Positions 58,831 to 64,000 of a DNA stretch of 64,000 nt are shown in pieces (the stretch's first letter is position 1; every line of letters begins with the position of its first letter). Both the position numbers and the translations under genes were made by a program. This DNA is from Oikopleura dioica (lineage: Eukaryota; Chordata; Appendicularia; Copelata; Oikopleuridae). The stretch covers positions 8,990,501 through 9,054,500 of the forward strand of contig OU015569.1 in NCBI GenBank assembly GCA_907165135.1. Reading direction: 5' to 3'. The notes beneath the pieces are model-generated. The model saw only the letters and a list, made by a program, of their open reading frames with translations, did not search any database and had not been told where the DNA came from.

Positions 58831-59799
58831 GTTCAAAAAATTCCCAACTCTGCCTTAGGAAATATTCTTTCAATCATCACTTCATTGAAACACTTTCTAC
58901 CATTTTAACCTTCTTATCACGAAACCCCTACAGATTGCCTTCATTCTCTTATCAACATTTCAATTTATACACATGTTCTGACAGTTTCCATCCCTTACGA
59001 CTTCAAAATGTTAAATAATAAATTCTCGCTCATCAAAAATCACTTGTTACGTGTTTCTCTTGAATTTTGGAAAGTTCTAGAGCTCTTCTGTCCGGTCTAG
59101 GTAGAAGTGGTTCGACTGAGAATATTTTTTTTCATATTTGTTGCGCAAAACATTCCATAGTCTTGGATTGTCTGTCAGAAGATACCAGAATATCCTGGGG
59201 CAACATTTGATCCTATTGTTGAGACGGATATAAGAATGAGATTCTCTGAAGAGATCCGCCATTAGGAATTTTCCCTCGGAGAAATAGTTAATTTATTAGA
59301 AGTTTCTGTCTTCGCGAAAGGCTTTGCGTAATTTCAAAATAATGAAAAAAGTATGAGTAAAGAATTTGACTGCGTTATATTAGGAAAAATAGTCGTTATT
59401 GAATGTGGTGAGTCACATTGCTGCTTTGTCACGCGCGCAGCGTGTGCGCACACTCTCCGTTCAATCACTCCTTTCCATTTTTACTCTTGAGTTGGCCGAA
59501 AGTCAAGCCTGACACCTTTTTCGGTCATTCGAGGGCCCCTCTATGCGCTCAGGTTGACCTGAACTCGGCGAGTCAGACTCCACCCTTCGCCGGAATTGAA
59601 CGCCGAAGGGCGCCAAAGAGACCTTTTTGACCGGACAGTGTTTATTTATTTTCGCCAAATGGGTTTGAAACGGCTCAGAATTCCGAATCAACACCACTAC
59701 TACCATCCATCAAAGAGATTAACCCTTCGCGCACTGTTTTGCACTTCGCAACTTCATCGGGAGTAGCACCTGTCCTGTAACCAACTGTTCCTAGATTTT
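58831..59799. other. Intergenic between vault and helicase genes
   Basis: About 970 bp. Includes the mvp 3' UTR and a GC-richer stretch at 59430-59640 that may be the helicase promoter. A possible small minus-strand gene is listed separately. Confidence 0.5.
59077..59262 (-). CDS. Possible 61-residue hypothetical protein
   Basis: An intronless ATG-to-stop frame starting MADLFRESHSYIRL and ending SNHFYLDRTEEL. Composition is protein-like and the stop is followed by AT-rich DNA, but there is no motif, signal peptide or exon support. It may be chance. Confidence 0.3.
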   Translation of the reverse strand: MADLFRESHSYIRLNNRIKCCPRIFWYLLTDNPRLWNVLRNKYEKKYSQSNHFYLDRTEEL

Positions 59800-62370
<2,571 letters not shown>

Positions 62371-62822
62371 GTTACAAGCTTGGCGAGTAGCCCGCTGCTC
62401 GCAAACATCGAATGGAATATAAACTCGAAGAAACTGCACCTATTCACAACCTAGCATAATGTTACTGTTGCCCATCATGTTTCCTATTTCTCTCCACTAT
62501 TTGAACTCAAGGTCGTGCCTTAATTCTTCTTTCATTTTCCTTTCTCCCCTCTCTCTATTGAACCTCCCACTTTCCCTCATCGAAAGGTGCATCTCTTCCT
62601 CTTAATATTAATCTATCTTCACACATAGCATCAAAGTCGATTTCCTATTTATATTACTCACATCTGTTCTCTGAAAATCTTCTTGTCTCGTTATGAAACA
62701 AACGAACTTCTGATGAACAACCTTAGGTTACATAAAATAAATAGAATTTGGGAATTATCAAAGATGTCTTATTCAGTCGATTCATGCATGTTTATTTGCT
62801 CAAGGCATTTTAAAGGACAGTC
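62371..62822. other. Convergent 3' region
   Basis: About 450 bp between ddx3 (+) and tax1bp3 (-), with pyrimidine-rich stretches around 62540-62590. No other feature. Confidence 0.5.
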
Positions 62823-63209
62823 TTACAAAAGGCCGGACGTGGTAGTGCTTCCGGGAGAGGTATCCGCTCTTCCGATCTTTAATCTGAGGGTATCTTTTCG
62901 CTGGATTCTGCGTACCGCTTGCGCAAACGTCACCATTGTATAGTCGAATCCATTGGCCTCGTAAATTTGATCACCGACTTTCAGGCCTCCTATTTCTGCT
63001 GCACTTCCAGGCTCAATTTTGATTATGTAGACTCCCTTATCACTTCAATGTTGAGTTAGAAAGAAGAGTTTCTTCAATTTTCATTACCCATTTTTGGAGT
63101 ACGGATTTTGAGCAGGATCCTTGTCGATTCCACCGAAAATTTCAATTCCGAACTTCCCATTTTGTTTGTTTATCTCGTACTCCCAGCAAGCCACCTCAAA
63201 AGCGCTCAT
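62823..63209 (-). CDS. tax1bp3: TAX1BP3 (TIP-1), single PDZ protein
   Basis: Small protein that is essentially one PDZ domain and competes with scaffold PDZ proteins for C-terminal ligands. Minus-strand exons about 63209-63091 and 63035-62823. Seen: FGIEIFGGIDKDPAQNPYSKN, closely like the family's GGGIDQDPSQNPFS; then GVYIIKIEPGSAAEIGGLKVGD, NGFDYTMVTFAQA and RLKIG. The carboxylate-binding loop reads KFGIEI, with Phe-Gly-Ile in place of the usual hydrophobic-Gly pattern. The intron keeps frame only if read as GG-AG (or if one G is missing). Confidence 0.88.
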
Positions 63210-63804
63210 TTTCGTTTGTTCGATTACTCTTATTTTCAAAAACGTAAAGAGGGAAGATTTCTTTCCGCCAAGTTGGGCTTTATAGCGCGGACCGTGAGTC
63301 ACCCGCTATTAGAATTGCCTCATGTGAATCATGCGCTATAGTAGGTCGTAGAGACGTGCCAGTTTTAACAACTATCAGAGAACTAGGCCAAACGTTTCTT
63401 TTTTATTTTTGGGGACACCATCACAGATAAGGTAATATATTTCACTTTCAGCATTTTAATTATAACCATAAAATTAATCAATCGACTTGGTTGATCGAGA
63501 ACACCTTCGAAGTTTTCGATCGATCGAAAATTTTTTATCCATTATTGTCTTTCCAAAAAGCGCGCAATGACACTCCCATATTCGAACTTTTGCAATTTGT
63601 CTATAAAAAACCGTGGAAATTGTCCCTTTTCACGAGCGATAAATCTTGCCTAGAGTAAATACTACCTGCCTTTTCGATTTTTCTCGAAAATCACGAGTCT
63701 TTCGGTATAAAAGTTTAAAGACCCCGCATGGATGTAATTTATGCATCCAGTGTTATACAAAAATTACGAAATTTGCGTCTTTAGAACTGTCTTGACTGGC
63801 TCGG
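63210..63804. other. Divergent promoter region
   Basis: About 595 bp between tax1bp3 (-) and the Flower homologue (+). Besides the TATA box at 63706, no feature. Confidence 0.55.
63706..63713 (+). promoter_or_regulatory. TATA box upstream of Flower homologue
   Basis: TATAAAAG located 99 bp before the ATG at 63805. Confidence 0.45.
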
Positions 63805-64000
63805 ATGGACGAACAACAGCAAGCCGTAAAAGATGAGGCATCAGAAGTCGCCTGGTACGTAGCTTGTTACAAAAACATTATCAACCGGGATTTAGGTGGA
63901 TGCGATGGCTCGCCACAGTTGCCGGTGTTATCGGTGGTATCACTGCCTGTTTTGGTGGATTCTTTGGGCTTTTCAAGGGCGCCATCAGCCTTGATGCGGT
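63805..64000 (+). CDS. cacfd1: Calcium channel flower homologue (CACFD1), 5' end only
   Basis: Exons 63805-63854 and 63896 to the right edge, GT-AG. Acidic start MDEQQQAVKDEASEVAWW then WMRWLATVAGVIGG...GGFFGLFKG, which matches the WWYRWL-x-x-SGVLG first membrane segment of Flower/CACFD1. The family is a small four-pass vesicle membrane protein linked to Ca2+ and endocytosis. The rest of the gene lies outside the window. Confidence 0.8.
   Translation, partial: MDEQQQAVKDEASEVAWYVACYKNIINRDLGGCDGSPQLPVLSVVSLPVLVDSLGFSRAPSALMR

Overview
The window looks like nuclear DNA of an appendicularian tunicate, most probably Oikopleura dioica or a close relative. Genes are packed on both strands, most introns are about 40-100 bp, an unusual share of introns begin with GA or GG instead of GT, and many start codons sit a few bases after a lone splice-acceptor-like pyrimidine-AG, as expected for spliced-leader trans-splicing. 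Gene models below were assembled by hand from reading frames, splice sites and remembered family motifs; no database search was run.

Layout. 1-14.2 kb (+): the C-terminal half of nucleoporin NUP214, the splicing factor LUC7L3, a single-domain rhodanese (TSTD1-like), glycogen phosphorylase and the ribosome-biogenesis GTPase NOG1/GTPBP4. 14.7-15.7 kb (-): a survivin-like protein whose BIR domain has lost its zinc ligands. 15.8-21.2 kb: a repeat island, two copies of an 820 bp segment containing a long hairpin (R1), two copies of a 310 bp terminal-inverted-repeat element (R2) and 3.1 kb of apparently non-coding DNA in the order R1-R2-spacer-R2-R1.

21.5-37.8 kb: extracellular and lineage-specific genes. 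These are an EGF/ZP-domain secreted protein (+), a galactose-3-O-sulfotransferase-like gene (-), a tandem of catalytically dead trypsin-like proteins (-), an ankyrin-like gene split by an inverted-repeat transposon (-), two small genes on + and an acidic nuclear-type protein on -. 38-41.2 kb: two related small secreted basic peptides on opposite strands, with a small basic protein between them.

41.8-64 kb: conserved housekeeping genes: an XPNPEP2-like aminopeptidase P (+), DNAJC17 (-), a PP6 regulatory SAPS subunit (+), mitochondrial ribosomal protein L46 (+), the RhoGEF ECT2 (+), major vault protein (+), a DDX3-type RNA helicase (+), TAX1BP3 (-) and the first exons of a Flower/CACFD1 homologue (+).

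Caution: at least nine otherwise well-conserved coding regions contain one- or two-base breaks of frame, mostly inside homopolymers or dinucleotide runs. They look like consensus errors of a long-read assembly rather than real pseudogenes, although GAL3ST also has an in-frame stop.
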